The notes under the pieces: generated by a model
The model's database searches: none
What the model was told of the DNA's origin: nothing
What the model saw: the letters and a program-made list of their open reading frames with translations, nothing else
Translations under genes and position numbers: made by a program
Shown here: piece after piece, positions 49,563 through 59,270 of the stretch
Numbering within the stretch: position 1 is the stretch's first letter
How the letters are laid out: each line of letters begins with the position of its first letter
Assembly (NCBI RefSeq): GCF_003568865.1
Contig: NZ_CP031115.1
Span: forward strand, 248,001 to 312,000
From: Rubrobacter indicoceani
GTDB taxonomy: Bacteria > Actinomycetota > Rubrobacteria > Rubrobacterales > Rubrobacteraceae
Length of the DNA: 64,000 nucleotides
Reading direction: 5' to 3'

Positions 49563-52259
49563 ATGGTCTGTGAGAATTGTGGCATACGGCCGGCGAGCGT
49601 GCAGGTCTTTCGGCAGCAGGGGGGCGGGGCGGAGACGGCGTACTTATGCACTCAGTGTGCGAGGCGGCTCGGGATGATCGGCGGCGGGGGTTCGGGGGGC
49701 ATGAACCCGTTTGAGATGCTGCAGAACCTTCTGCACCAGCAGAACCAGTCAAGCGGCGGGAGCCTGTTCGAGGCGTTGACGCGGGAGGCTCAGGGGACGA
49801 TCATGCGCGCCCGCGAGTCCTCTGCCGGGACGACGGCGGAGGACGCCATCGGGACGGATCATCTGCTGGCCGGGATAGTAACCGGGGAGAGCGTGGCGAC
49901 GCAGGCGCTCGACCGGGCCGGGGCAGACCTCGCCGCGATGCGCGGGCGCTTCTCCGAAGACTTCGGAGACCCCGGCGAGCGGGTCTTCACCTTCACCCCG
50001 AGCGCAAAGCAGGCGCTTCAGCTCTCGTTTGCGGCGGCGCGTCAGATGGGTGCGGCTCAGGTCGGGAGCGAGCATCTGCTTCTGGGCCTGCTCGCCGAGG
50101 GCGACGGTAACGCCTACAGAATACTCCAGCAGAGCGGGGCGGGCGACGCCGACGCTCTGAGGCGCGAAATCCTGCGCCTGCTCCAACAGAGAGGGGATCA
50201 GATGGGACCTCAGCAGGGAACGCCCGGCGGCGGGACGGGGGCATACCCCGGTGGCGGGAACTCCGGCGGCGGACAGCAGCCGCCTTCGGACAGCAGGACT
50301 CCGACGCTGGATCAGGTCTCTCGCGACCTGACCGAAGCGGCTCGCAACGGTGAGCTCGACCCGGTTATAGGTCGGGCCGAGGAGATAGCCCGCGTCGTGC
50401 GGATTCTCTCCCGGCGCACCAAGAACAACCCGGTTCTTATAGGCGAAGCGGGGGTCGGCAAGACCGCCGTCGCCGAAGGGCTGGCGCAGCGCATAGTCTC
50501 CGAGGACATCCCCGAGAGCCTGCGCGGCAAGCGCGTGCTTTCGCTGGCCGTCGGGGATCTCGTCGCCGGGACGCGTTTCCGGGGGGACTTCGAGGAGCGC
50601 ATGCAGCAGATGCTCAAGGAGATCCAGCAGGAAGAAAAGAACATCGTCCTGTTTATAGACGAGCTTCACACCATCGTCGGGGCCGGCGGCGCGGACGGCG
50701 CGGTAAACGCATCGAACATGATCAAACCAGCCCTTGCAAGGGGCGAGCTTCAGGTCGTGGGCGCGACGACGCTCGACGAGTACCGCAGGCACATCGAGAA
50801 GGACCCGGCGCTCGAGCGGCGGTTCCAGCCCGTGGTGGTGGACGAGCCGACGGTCGAGGAGACGGTCGCCGTTCTCTTCGGGCTGCGCGACCGTTACGAG
50901 GCGCACCACCGTGTCCGAATCTCCGACGAGGCCATCGAAGCCGCCGCCGAGCTCTCGGACCGCTACATAAGCGACCGCTTCCTGCCGGACAAGGCCATTG
51001 ACCTTCTGGACGAAGCGGCGGCGGAGGTGCGGCTGCGCTCGACGGTGCCGCCGGTGGACTTCCGGCGCATCGAGGAGGAGATCTCCCTGCTCGAAAACGA
51101 GAAGGACGAGGCGGTGCGCGGCGAGGACTACGAGAAGGCCGCCGAACACAAGCAGAAGATAGAGCAGCTCAAGCTTGAGCTGAGCGAGCAGCAGACCGGC
51201 TGGGCCGGGCAGCGCGAGTCCAACTCGCCGGCGGTCTGCAAGGAGGACATCGCCCGCATCCTCGAGGAGTGGACGGGTGTCCCGGCGATGAACATCGTCG
51301 AGGAAGAGGCCGAGCGGCTGATGAACCTCGAAGGCGTCCTGCACGAGCGGGTCGTCGGTCAGGACGAGGCCGTAACGGCGGTCTCCGAGGCGATACGCCG
51401 TTCGCGGGCCGGGATCAAGGACCCGAAGCGCCCGGTCGGTTCGTTTATCTTTCTCGGGCCGACGGGCGTCGGGAAGACGGAGCTTGCGCGCACGCTGGCC
51501 GATTACCTCTTCGGGGATCAGGACGCCATGATCCGCATAGACATGTCCGAGTACCAGGAGAAGCACACGGTCAGCCGGCTCGTCGGCGCGCCTCCGGGCT
51601 ACGTCGGCTACGACGAGGCCGGGCAGTTGACGGAGCAGGTTCGTCGTCGTCCGTACTCGGTCGTTCTCTTCGATGAGATCGAAAAAGCCCACCCGGACGT
51701 GTTCAACACGCTTCTGCAAGTCCTCGACGACGGGCGGCTCACCGACGCTCAGGGCCGGACGGTCAACTTCGAGAACACGGTTATCATAATGACGAGCAAC
51801 GTCGGGAGCCAGCACCTCGTCTCGACCCGGCAGTTCGGGTTCACGTCTCAGGACGGCGCGGGCTTTGAGGAGACCGAGCGGCGGGCAAGGAACGCCCTGG
51901 AGCAGGCCTTCAGGCCGGAGTTCTTGAACCGGGTTGATGAGATCATCGTCTTCAAGCCGCTCTCCAAGGACGATGTGATCCAGATAGTGGATATCATGCT
52001 CGCTCGCCTGAACGCGAACCTGCGCGGCCAGAACATAACGGTCGAGGTCAGCCGGACGGCCAAAGAGCTGCTCGCCGAAGAGGGCTACGACCCGAAGTTC
52101 GGCGGCAGGCCGCTCGCACGGGCGATACGCCGCCTCATCGAGAACCCGCTCTCCGGCAGGCTTATAAACGGCGACTACAAGGAAGGCTCGACCATCCTCG
52201 TTGATCGCGACGAGGAGAGCGGAGAACTGACCTTCACCGCAAAGGAGAAGGTGTCGTAG
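49563..52259 (+). CDS. Clp ATPase with N-terminal zinc finger (ClpC/ClpE-like)
   Basis: 898 residues from the ATG at 49563 (GGAGG upstream). A four-Cys zinc finger opens the protein (C3, C6, C29, C32), as in ClpE and McsA. A Clp N domain (about 65-215), a Gly/Gln linker, AAA-1 with Walker A GEAGVGKT (about 294), a UVR-type coiled coil in the middle domain ([20 protein letters not shown]), AAA-2 with GPTGVGKT (about 632), and the ClpB D2-small domain follow. It unfolds proteins for ClpP or disaggregates them. A ClpP-docking (I/L)GF-like loop was not identified with confidence, so ClpP pairing is open. Confidence 0.93.
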   Translation: MVCENCGIRPASVQVFRQQGGGAETAYLCTQCARRLGMIGGGGSGGMNPFEMLQNLLHQQNQSSGGSLFEALTREAQGTIMRARESSAGTTAEDAIGTDHLLAGIVTGESVATQALDRAGADLAAMRGRFSEDFGDPGERVFTFTPSAKQALQLSFAAARQMGAAQVGSEHLLLGLLAEGDGNAYRILQQSGAGDADALRREILRLLQQRGDQMGPQQGTPGGGTGAYPGGGNSGGGQQPPSDSRTPTLDQVSRDLTEAARNGELDPVIGRAEEIARVVRILSRRTKNNPVLIGEAGVGKTAVAEGLAQRIVSEDIPESLRGKRVLSLAVGDLVAGTRFRGDFEERMQQMLKEIQQEEKNIVLFIDELHTIVGAGGADGAVNASNMIKPALARGELQVVGATTLDEYRRHIEKDPALERRFQPVVVDEPTVEETVAVLFGLRDRYEAHHRVRISDEAIEAAAELSDRYISDRFLPDKAIDLLDEAAAEVRLRSTVPPVDFRRIEEEISLLENEKDEAVRGEDYEKAAEHKQKIEQLKLELSEQQTGWAGQRESNSPAVCKEDIARILEEWTGVPAMNIVEEEAERLMNLEGVLHERVVGQDEAVTAVSEAIRRSRAGIKDPKRPVGSFIFLGPTGVGKTELARTLADYLFGDQDAMIRIDMSEYQEKHTVSRLVGAPPGYVGYDEAGQLTEQVRRRPYSVVLFDEIEKAHPDVFNTLLQVLDDGRLTDAQGRTVNFENTVIIMTSNVGSQHLVSTRQFGFTSQDGAGFEETERRARNALEQAFRPEFLNRVDEIIVFKPLSKDDVIQIVDIMLARLNANLRGQNITVEVSRTAKELLAEEGYDPKFGGRPLARAIRRLIENPLSGRLINGDYKEGSTILVDRDEESGELTFTAKEKVS

Positions 52260-52290
52260 AGATAAAATAACAGCTCAGCAACACGAACAG

Positions 52291-52328
52291 AGGCTCCCCG
52301 CAGACCTATCTCGGGGAGCCTCCTTTCA
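52291..52328. terminator. Intrinsic terminator after the clp gene
   Basis: A perfect 10-bp stem, AGGCTCCCCG (52291-52300) with CGGGGAGCCT (52312-52321), precedes CCTTTC. It lies between the clp gene and the convergent repeat-protein gene. Confidence 0.8.
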
Positions 52329-52361
52329 TGTCTTTCGAGACGGCTCCGGGTCCGTCTGCTT

Positions 52362-54365
52362 TTACTGCTTGACGGAGTTCCTTCCCGGTCCGCCGTTCAG
52401 GGTGTCCTGCCCCGGACCACCGCGCAGGGTGTCGTTCCCCGCGCCGCCGAGTATCGTGTCGTTGCCGGCCTCGCCGTAGAGGGCGTCCTTGCCGTCCTTG
52501 CCGTCTATCCGGTCGTCGCCGTTACCGCCTCGGACCTTGTCGTTGCCCGGGCCGCCCTCTATGCGGTCCGCGCCGTCCTCGCCGAAGATGGTGTCATTGC
52601 CCGATCCGCCACGAAGGACATCATCACCGCCACCGCCGTAGATTATGTCGTTACCGCCGAGGCCGCAGATCACGTCCCGTTCAGCAGTGCCGCGCAGGAT
52701 GTCGTTGCCGGGCGTGCCGGTTATCGTACAGGCGTTCGGGTCAACCGGAGCGGGGTCTGGATCACCACCGTCGTCGGGCGGAGGAAGCATCGCTTCATCG
52801 TCGTCTTCTATCGTACCGACGCCCTGTGCATCCGAGATGGTCGCGTTGGTCGAGTTCGAGAGGTTGACGGCGAAGGTCTCGGTGGCCTCGTCCACCTCGT
52901 CACCGTTTACGGGTACATCTATCTCCTTGCTCGTCTGGCCGGGATCGAAGGTGAGCGTCCCGTTTGTCTGCTGATAGTCGGCGGGGGAGGTCGCCGTGTC
53001 GTCGTCGGTTGCGTAGCTTACGCTTGAGGAGCCGCCGGTGTCGCCGGAGCGAGTAACGGTGAAGGTGGCGTTCGTGGTCCCGGCGTCGCCCTCGATGACG
53101 GTTGCGTCGTCTATGGAGAGGGTGGGCGTTCCGATCTCGTTATCGTCCTCCGCCGACTCACAGCCACCGTCGGCGGGGAAGTCGGTGTCGCCGTCGTCGT
53201 TATCCCGCCCGTCGGAGCACTCGGGAGGGAACACCGTGTTGTTCAAGAGGATGGAGACGGTGGCTCCGCTGAAGTTCGCGACGGCAAGGTCCGGTCTGGC
53301 GTCATTGTCGAAGTCCGCGCTCGTGAGATCCACGGGCAAGTCTCCCACCTCGAAGTTTGTGGCTGCGGCGAACGTGCCGTCGCCGTTCCCCTCCAGCACC
53401 GAGATGTTGTCGGAGTTCTGGTTCGTCACCGCGAGGTCCGGGACGCCGTCGCCGTTGAGGTCCCTGACTATGACCCGCGTGGGAACGCTTCCCACCGGGT
53501 AGGTAACGGCCGCGGCAAAGGTTCCGCCGCCGTCGCCGAGCAGCACCGAGACGTTGTCGGAACCCTGATTGACTGCGGCGAGGTCCGGGATGCCGTCGCC
53601 GTCGAAGTCGCCGTTTGCTATGCCGAATGGATTGCTGCCTCCTGTCGGGAAGTTCGCGGCGGCGGTGAAGGTTCCGTCGCCGTTACCAGTGAGGACGGAG
53701 ACAGTGTTGGAAAAAACGTCCGAAGTGGCGATGTCCGGCTCGTTGTCGCCGTTGAAGTCGGCGACCGTGATGTCCGAGGGACCATTGCCCGCTGGAAAGT
53801 TCGCGGCGGCGGTGAAGGTTCCGTCGCCATTGCCGAGCAGCACCGAGACGTTGTTGGAACTTCTGTTCGGCGTGGCGAGGTCGAGGTTGCCGTCTCCGTT
53901 GAAGTCCGCAGCAATGATGTCGTTGGTGTTCGCCCCCGTCGCGTAGTCCCGGGGTGTGGCGGCGGTAAAGGTCCCGTCGCCGTTGCCGAGCAGCACGGAA
54001 ACGCTGTTGCCGTTGAAGTTGCCGGTCGCGAGGTCGAGGTTGCCATCGCCGTCGAAGTCGCCGCTGACGATGCCCGTAGGAGTACTGCCAACCTCGTAGG
54101 TCACGCGAGCGCCGAAGGTTCCGTCGCCGTTGCCGGGCAGCACCGAGATGTTGTTTTCGCTTGAACTCGACACGGCGAGGTCGAGGTTGCCGTCGCCGTC
54201 GAAGTCGCCGCTGGTCACGTCGAAGGGACCGTCTCCGGCGGCGAAGTCCCTGGGAACGGCTGACTCGAAGGAGGGTGGAGCCGTCCACGCCGGACTCGCC
54301 GAAAGGAGGAGCGCGGCGAAAAAGATCAGCAACGCCCCCGCCACTTTCGATATGCCTGTTTTCAT
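52362..54365 (-). CDS. Secreted FG-GAP / Calx-beta / RTX repeat protein
   Basis: 667 residues from the ATG at 54365 (AAGGGAT upstream); an earlier ATG at 54404 is less likely. A signal peptide (KTGISKVAGALLIFFAALLL, cleaved near SPAWTA) is followed by seven FG-GAP/VCBS-like units (about 45-365; each with DFDGDGNLDLA and VLLGNGDGTF), a Calx-beta domain (about 405-515) and RTX-type calcium-binding nonapeptides (GGNDIIYGGGGDDVLRGG and on, about 560-660). FG-GAP folds as a beta-propeller; RTX repeats fold on calcium outside the cell. It is a surface or secreted adhesin-like protein. No type I exporter is adjacent. Confidence 0.9.
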   Translation of the reverse strand: MKTGISKVAGALLIFFAALLLSASPAWTAPPSFESAVPRDFAAGDGPFDVTSGDFDGDGNLDLAVSSSSENNISVLPGNGDGTFGARVTYEVGSTPTGIVSGDFDGDGNLDLATGNFNGNSVSVLLGNGDGTFTAATPRDYATGANTNDIIAADFNGDGNLDLATPNRSSNNVSVLLGNGDGTFTAAANFPAGNGPSDITVADFNGDNEPDIATSDVFSNTVSVLTGNGDGTFTAAANFPTGGSNPFGIANGDFDGDGIPDLAAVNQGSDNVSVLLGDGGGTFAAAVTYPVGSVPTRVIVRDLNGDGVPDLAVTNQNSDNISVLEGNGDGTFAAATNFEVGDLPVDLTSADFDNDARPDLAVANFSGATVSILLNNTVFPPECSDGRDNDDGDTDFPADGGCESAEDDNEIGTPTLSIDDATVIEGDAGTTNATFTVTRSGDTGGSSSVSYATDDDTATSPADYQQTNGTLTFDPGQTSKEIDVPVNGDEVDEATETFAVNLSNSTNATISDAQGVGTIEDDDEAMLPPPDDGGDPDPAPVDPNACTITGTPGNDILRGTAERDVICGLGGNDIIYGGGGDDVLRGGSGNDTIFGEDGADRIEGGPGNDKVRGGNGDDRIDGKDGKDALYGEAGNDTILGGAGNDTLRGGPGQDTLNGGPGRNSVKQ
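52371..52720 (-). repeat. RTX nonapeptide-coding repeats
   Basis: About a dozen in-frame copies of GGxGxDxxx units inside the secreted repeat protein. They are coding repeats with drifted DNA, not a CRISPR array. Confidence 0.8.
53230..54290 (-). repeat. FG-GAP-coding repeats
   Basis: Seven tandem units of about 150 bases, each encoding FDGDGNLDLA-like and LLGNGDGTF-like strings. DNA similarity between units is high, suggesting recent internal duplication or conversion. Confidence 0.8.
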
Positions 54366-54404
54366 ATCCCTTGCTTCTGGAATGCTCGTCTGAAACATAC
54401 TCAT

Positions 54405-54721
54405 ATGTCCGACGCCCTACCTCTCAGATAATGGTTCATGGCATCGGTCTCCCCGATATACCAGGCAGTATGGGACACCACACATGCGCCGTATATAACT
54501 CAATTGACGTAGTTTTTGTGGAAAAGATGCTTTCGATGACAAGGCCGGAAGCATGATCCATAAACAAATAAGCATGTCGGGGGTTGCGGGTGAGGGATGT
54601 TACGGCGTCGTTCCGAGCGGATGGAGTGGTGATAGTTCGGGAGCCAACCGCCGGGCCGCTCGGAAGGACGTTCGTTTTTCCGGACCTGGACGGTTATTCG
54701 GTAACGATACACGAAGGCTGA
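54405..54721. other. Intergenic region, no gene
   Basis: Relatively AT-rich at 54475-54570. No supported gene or RNA was found. It separates the repeat-protein gene, whose promoter probably lies here, from the EthD terminator. Confidence 0.4.
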
Positions 54722-54763
54722 AACCGAAGAGGCTCGGCTGCACGGTGTGGAGCCTCTTCGTTG
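54722..54763 (-). terminator. Terminator of the EthD / binding-protein unit
   Basis: A perfect 11-bp stem (CGAAGAGGCTC at 54725-54735 with GAGCCTCTTCG at 54750-54760). On the minus strand it is followed by GTTTC. It lies 7 bases after the EthD stop. Confidence 0.7.
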
Positions 54764-54769
54764 CGCGGA

Positions 54770-55084
54770 TCAGATTATTCTGACCTCCTCGATGATTGCA
54801 ACCTGGGTTCTCGGCTCTTCGGTGAAGTTGGCGGGATCCGCGACGGTGGCTCCGGCTTCGTCGGAGGCGAAGCCGTCGGTCATGGCCGGTTCGTTTTCGA
54901 AGGTGGGTTCGGCTACTCCGGCACAGGACGGAGTTTCCCCGGCGGGGTCTGTTGAGGCGTGGCTCCGGGTATAGGTGTTCGCGCCGGGGATCTTCCTTGC
55001 GAGGCCGGCTTGGGTGGTGCGCCGGTGGTCGCTGAACTCTTCGGTTGGCTTGTCCTGTTTTCTGTACAGGACAAAGACGAGCTT
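54770..55084 (-). CDS. EthD-family protein without a standard start codon
   Basis: About 104 residues on the minus strand: KLVFVLYRKQDKPTEEFSDH, GLARKIPGANTYTRSHASTD, and VADPANFTEEPRTQVAIIEE before a TGA at 54770. This matches small EthD (dimeric alpha-beta barrel) proteins. The opening Met is missing: upstream in frame there are only eight codons to a TAG, with no ATG, GTG or TTG. It is either a relic with a lost start or uses a rare start. It lies 35 bases after the frameshifted binding-protein gene on the same strand. Confidence 0.6.
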   Translation of the reverse strand, partial: KLVFVLYRKQDKPTEEFSDHRRTTQAGLARKIPGANTYTRSHASTDPAGETPSCAGVAEPTFENEPAMTDGFASDEAGATVADPANFTEEPRTQVAIIEEVRII

Positions 55085-55119
55085 TCGGCTTTGTCCGGGG
55101 GAATTCTATGCCCGCTCGA

Positions 55120-56129
55120 TCACGCTCGCTCGACCAGCTCCGCGACTTCGGGGACAAGGTTTTCGAGAAGGTACGGGGTCGAGAGAACGGTGTTGAAGGA
55201 AAGCGCGCCGTAGTTCTGGTCTTCGGGGTCTGAGAGGTAGACGACTCGGTCGTCCTGCACGTTCGGGAGCCGGCTGAAAAGTTCGTTTGCCCTGATGTCC
55301 TTTTCGTCCCGGGGGGTGGAGGCAAAGACGACGAGTACATCCGCGCCGCCGATGCTGCCGAATTCCTCTTCGCTGATCTCGACCGCGAAATTCTCCGAGT
55401 CCCCGGCGAGCGCGGCGACTGCCTCGTACACCGTGAAGCCGAGGTCGGTGAAGAAGCTCGTGCTGCGGTCCTTCCCGGTGTAGAAGTAGAACAGGCCCTC
55501 ACCCGCGCCGATCACGGCTATCGCCGCGCCCTCCAGCTGCGGGTACTCCTCGCGGGTCGTGGTGAACCGACTTTCGAGGTCGGAGATAAGCCTGTTCGCC
55601 TCCCTCTCACGCCCGAGAGCCTGCCCGATGATGCGGGTCTGATCCTGCCAGGGAACCCCGTAGTCAACCCACTCGTCGGACTTCGGGAGGGTCGGGGCGA
55701 TCCCGGAGAGCGTCCCGTAGTCCTGCTCGGTCATCCCGGAGTACAGCCCGACGATAAGGTCGGGGCTGACGCTCGCAACCGACTCGAAGTTGATGGAATC
55801 TGTCCCGGCGACCGTCTCTGGAGTCTGCTCCCCGAGTACTCGTACCCCCCGAACCACTCGCGGACCCCGACGAGCGCGCCCCCGACGGCGAGGATGGGGT
55901 CTTGATCCGTATACTCCACCGAGACGACGCGCTCCGGCCTGCCCTGAATCTCCGTCGTGCCGTACTTGTGTCTGATGGAGACGGCCTCCGAAGAACCGGA
56001 ACCACCGGAACCACCGCAACCCGCCGCGCCGAGCAGCAGGAGCGCCCCGCCACCGGCGAGAAACCTTCTGCGCGAAAAGCCCGGTGCGAAGGGCAGGACC
56101 CGTTCTGCTGCAAGAGTTCTCCTTTTCAA
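55120..56129 (-). pseudogene. Frameshifted iron-siderophore-type ABC binding lipoprotein
   Basis: Two overlapping frames make one periplasmic-binding-protein-like product (FepB/FecB family). Frame 1 (from a TTG at 56129) has a TAT-lipoprotein leader SRRRFLAGGGALLLLGAAGC and runs to VREWFGGYEYS. Frame 2 goes on with EQTPETVAGTDSINFESVAS, DLIVGLYSGMTEQDYGTL and the C-terminal lobe to 55120. The break is at a CCCC run (55830-55833), where one more C would restore the frame. It is a recent mutation or a sequencing error. It is a paralogue of the next gene. Confidence 0.8.
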
Positions 56130-56268
56130 AGGGTTCTCCTTTCCAGGCTGACCGGCATCCCGCAGAGCGGTCGCTTCGGTCTCCGGTACCGCAGAGAGCG
56201 GGTATACAGACCCGAACCCACCGAAAAAGGACCGGGGGAGCGTCGCGTGCTTCCGTTGCGTGCCGTCC

Positions 56269-57327
56269 CTACCCGGTCGTCTCCTCCAGCGTCGTCCGAC
56301 CGGAGCCTCCGGTCGCTTCGGCGAGCATGGGTACTATCTCATCGAGGGCGAAGGGGATGCTCAGGACGGTGTTCCAGCCGAAGGCCTCTTCGGTGTCGCC
56401 TTCGAGGAAAACGGCGCGGTCCTGTTGCATGACATCGAGTTGTTCGATAAGCGGCTCCGTCTCTATGGCCTCCCGGCCGCCTTCGGTGAAGGAGATCTGA
56501 TCCCACACAAGAACATCCCTGTCTAACAGCCCGACTTCTTCGCCGCTTATGTTGGCGAAGAATGAGTCGCCCGCAAGCTCCGTGAACTCCTCCGGTACGG
56601 TGAAGCCGAGCGAGGTGAAGAACCTTGAACGCGGGTCTTCCTCCGCAAACACCCCGAACGTCTCGCTCGAATAAGTCGCAACGGCGAGGCTCTGTCCCTC
56701 AAAGCCGGGGTTTGCGCTGCGGGCCTCCTCAAACTGCGCCTCCACGTCGGAGACCAGCTGCCCGGCCCGGTCTTCCCGCCCGAGAACCCGCCCGAGCATC
56801 CGGGTCGTCTCCTGCCAGGGCATCCCGTAGTCTATGTAGTCCGCCGACTGCGCGACCGTCGGGGCGATCTCCGAGAGCGTCTCGTAGTCCTGCTCGGTCA
56901 TCCCGGAGTACAGCCCGACTATAAGGTCCGGCTCAAGAGCGGCGATCGCCTCAAAGTTCAACCCCTCGGGCATGTTGAGCACCTCCGGCTCCGCACCACC
57001 CGCCGCATCTTCGGCCCAGGGGCGGATCACATCGTTCTCGTCCCCGTACCAGTACCGCGCAGCGACGGGCGAGACCCCGAGGGCGTAGAGGAAGTCGTGC
57101 TCCTGATAGCCGATGGAGACGACCCGCTGCGGCTCACCGCTTACCTCCGTCGAGCCGAACTTGTGCTCTATGGCCCTCGACCCGCCCGAAGAACCGGACT
57201 CACCGCCACCGGAAGCCTCCGAACCGCAACCCGCCGCCCCTAGCAGGATCAAACCCCCCGCACCGTAGAGAAACCGCCGCCTCGTAAACCCGAAGGCCCG
57301 CGACCCACCCGAAACATCCCTCCGCAA
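56269..57327 (-). CDS. Iron-siderophore-type ABC transporter binding lipoprotein
   Basis: 352 residues from a TTG. The leader FTRRRFLYGAGGLILLGAAG, followed by C, combines a twin-arginine motif with a lipobox. The body has the two lobes of the FepB/BtuF-type fold: RAIEHKFGSTEVSGEPQRVV, EPDLIVGLYSGMTEQDYETL and, in the second lobe, RAVFLEGDTEEAFGWNTVLS. It would capture a ferric siderophore or similar ligand outside the membrane. No permease or ATPase gene is in the window, so a remote transporter is implied. It is the first gene of a minus-strand unit with its paralogue and the EthD relic. Confidence 0.88.
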   Translation of the reverse strand: MRRDVSGGSRAFGFTRRRFLYGAGGLILLGAAGCGSEASGGGESGSSGGSRAIEHKFGSTEVSGEPQRVVSIGYQEHDFLYALGVSPVAARYWYGDENDVIRPWAEDAAGGAEPEVLNMPEGLNFEAIAALEPDLIVGLYSGMTEQDYETLSEIAPTVAQSADYIDYGMPWQETTRMLGRVLGREDRAGQLVSDVEAQFEEARSANPGFEGQSLAVATYSSETFGVFAEEDPRSRFFTSLGFTVPEEFTELAGDSFFANISGEEVGLLDRDVLVWDQISFTEGGREAIETEPLIEQLDVMQQDRAVFLEGDTEEAFGWNTVLSIPFALDEIVPMLAEATGGSGRTTLEETTG

Positions 57328-57409
57328 AACCCTACTCCAATCGTCTCGCTGAAAATACCGCCCGCAAGCGCCCGGCGAGCTTCCACCCGCCGGACCAAAG
57401 TCCTTAGCT

Positions 57410-57431
57410 TAATGATATTGAGTTGCATTTG
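57410..57431 (-). promoter_or_regulatory. Fur-like iron box upstream of the binding-protein gene
   Basis: TTAATGATATTGAGTTGCAT, read on the plus strand, resembles the AATGATA half of Fur sites and lies in a locally AT-rich patch 83 bases before the start. The match is partial, so this is a suggestion. Confidence 0.35.
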
Positions 57432-57542
57432 CTGTGATTCAGATCAAAGATGTCGGGTGAGGACGGCGGGCGAGACGACGCGAAGAGGCCCGGCTCCCAA
57501 AGACTGAGAAGCCGGGCCGGGGGTCTCTGTTTTCCGGTACGG

Positions 57543-58250
57543 CTAGCGCTTCTGGTACTGACCCTTGCCGAAGAGGGTGTCGCGGGTTTTATCGTCAAGG
57601 GTAAGGCCGGCTTCGGCGACCTCTTTGCCGCGCTCCATCGCCTTTTTGACGGCGGGGCGGTTCTCTACGCCCTCGTACCACTTCTTGAGGTTGGGGAAAT
57701 CGTCGAGGTTCTGGCCCTGGTTTTCGTGGTTGGTGAGCCAGGGCCAGGTCGCGATGTCGGCAATGGTGAACTCGTCGCCCGCGAGGTACGCCGACTGCCC
57801 GAGGCGCTTGTCTATAACGCCGTAGAGGCGGGCTGCTTCGTTGGTGTAGCGTTCGATAGCGTAGGGGAGCTTCTCGGGGGCGTACTGGCGAAAGTGGTGG
57901 TTCTGGCCGAGCATCGGCCCGACGCCGCCCATCTGGAACATGAGCCATTCAAGCGTGCGGTACTTCTCGCGCGGCTCCTGGGGAAAGAACCGGCCCGTTT
58001 TCTCCGCGAGGTAGATAAGTATGGCGCCGGACTCAAAGACGCTTATCGGTTCGCCGTCCGGGCCTTCGGGGTCCACGATGGCGGGCATCTTGTTGTTCGG
58101 GGAGATCTGGAGAAACGCCTCCTCGAACTGGTCGCCCTCTGCGATGTTGATCGGCTTGAAGCTGTACTCGAGGCCGGCCTCTTCGCAGAAGATCGAAACC
58201 TTGTTCCCGTTCGGGGTGGGCCAGAAATATATGTCTATCGGCTGTGCCAT
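57543..58250 (-). CDS. Glutathione S-transferase-like protein (YfcG/YghU-type)
   Basis: 235 residues, ATG preceded by AAGGAGC. The N-terminal thioredoxin-like domain has IYFWPTPNGNKVSIFCEEAG, with the TPN loop of nu-class GSTs (YfcG) that reduce disulfides, and SPNNKMPAIVDPEG followed by VFESGAILIYLAEKTG. The all-alpha C-terminal domain has FTIADIATWPWL. Actinobacteria usually lack glutathione, so the thiol used is uncertain. It is monocistronic. Confidence 0.92.
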   Translation of the reverse strand: MAQPIDIYFWPTPNGNKVSIFCEEAGLEYSFKPINIAEGDQFEEAFLQISPNNKMPAIVDPEGPDGEPISVFESGAILIYLAEKTGRFFPQEPREKYRTLEWLMFQMGGVGPMLGQNHHFRQYAPEKLPYAIERYTNEAARLYGVIDKRLGQSAYLAGDEFTIADIATWPWLTNHENQGQNLDDFPNLKKWYEGVENRPAVKKAMERGKEVAEAGLTLDDKTRDTLFGKGQYQKR

Positions 58251-58395
58251 GCTGCTCCTTGTCTTTCACGCTCTGAAACCATGCTTGCAAAATATCTTCT
58301 CTGCCCGCATATATTACCCTCACGACCGGCGGGTTAAGCGGGTCGCACACGACGGGCTCTGGATGCACGGTGGATCTGAAGCTGAACCCTGCAAC

Positions 58396-59151
58396 GGGCT
58401 GAACATTATCGGGGCCGGGTCTGGCCGGCCGGGGACGAGCCTCTCTGTTTCGGCCCGACTCATCATACGGAAGAGGCGATGAAGCCCACGCGCAACTCCG
58501 GGCGGACGGGCCGGACGCCGGGCGCTTCAACTGGGACGAAACCTCCGGGGCTGCGGCTCGGCCGTAGCCTGGCCCGCGAGCGCGTACCACCGCGAGCGCG
58601 TACCGTCGGGAACTCGCCGCAGAATACCCGGAGGCCGCGATCGTTCTGAGCATCTGCAGACCGGAACGCTGGCACGAAAGCGCGGCAAAGACCGTCCACG
58701 CCGTAAGCGAGGTCGTAAGCAAGGTCGCGCGCCGTTGCAGCCTCGCCGGAGCGGCCTCGAAGCTCGTGGCTCGCCTGCGGCGCGTCTCGCGGCTGACCGA
58801 CGGGATCATCCGTGACGGCGTCTTCGGCGGGGGCTTCGAAGACCGTGAGCACGCCACCCGCATCTTCCGAACGAACTTCGAAGAGGTAAAGCGAACCAGA
58901 ACCATCCCGCCCGAACGCCTCCTTACCTACACTACAGCGTGCGGCAGAGCCGGGGACCACCCTGCCGGTTTCTCTGGGCGAAGGCACCGGCCCATGAGTT
59001 CCCTCGGCCCAACGCCGCCGCGGCCTTCCGGCGGGGGGCACCTGTCCACCGGACGGCCTCCCTTATCGCTCCGCCTGCGGCGGTGTTCGCCCTCGGGTAC
59101 CTCGTCCTGCGGCCCCCGGGCCGGAGAAGGGCCCGAAAATCACTCATTTGA
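58396..59151 (+). pseudogene. Decayed sulfotransferase gene
   Basis: Fragments in order on the plus strand: LNIIGAGSGRPGT (P-loop region, normally GAGFGRTGT), a broken middle with a stop, then AYRRELAAEYPEAAIVLSIC, RPERWHESAAKTVHAVSEVV and GVFGGGFEDREHATRIFRTN, KRTRTIPPERLLTY, and after a frameshift near 58935 RGPPCRFLW, APAHEFPR and a C-terminal hydrophobic helix (SLIAPPAAVFALGYLVLR). This is the single-domain sulfotransferase family common in actinobacteria. Several shifts and stops make it dead. Confidence 0.75.
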
Positions 59152-59270
59152 GCGATGCCGGAAGAATACCCGTTCTGCAAAAATTTCCCCACAGGGCTCA
59201 TGCAAGGTGCGGACCTGAAGGGTGGGGATTCTGACGTATCCGCCCCGGCATGAGACGGAAAGGGAGAGAG

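Noticed and set aside
52371-54290. Repeats that might look like a CRISPR array
   Set aside because: They are in-frame coding repeats (RTX and FG-GAP) without constant spacers.
54600-55502. A 300-codon minus-strand frame
   Set aside because: Low-complexity shadow of the binding-protein and EthD frames.
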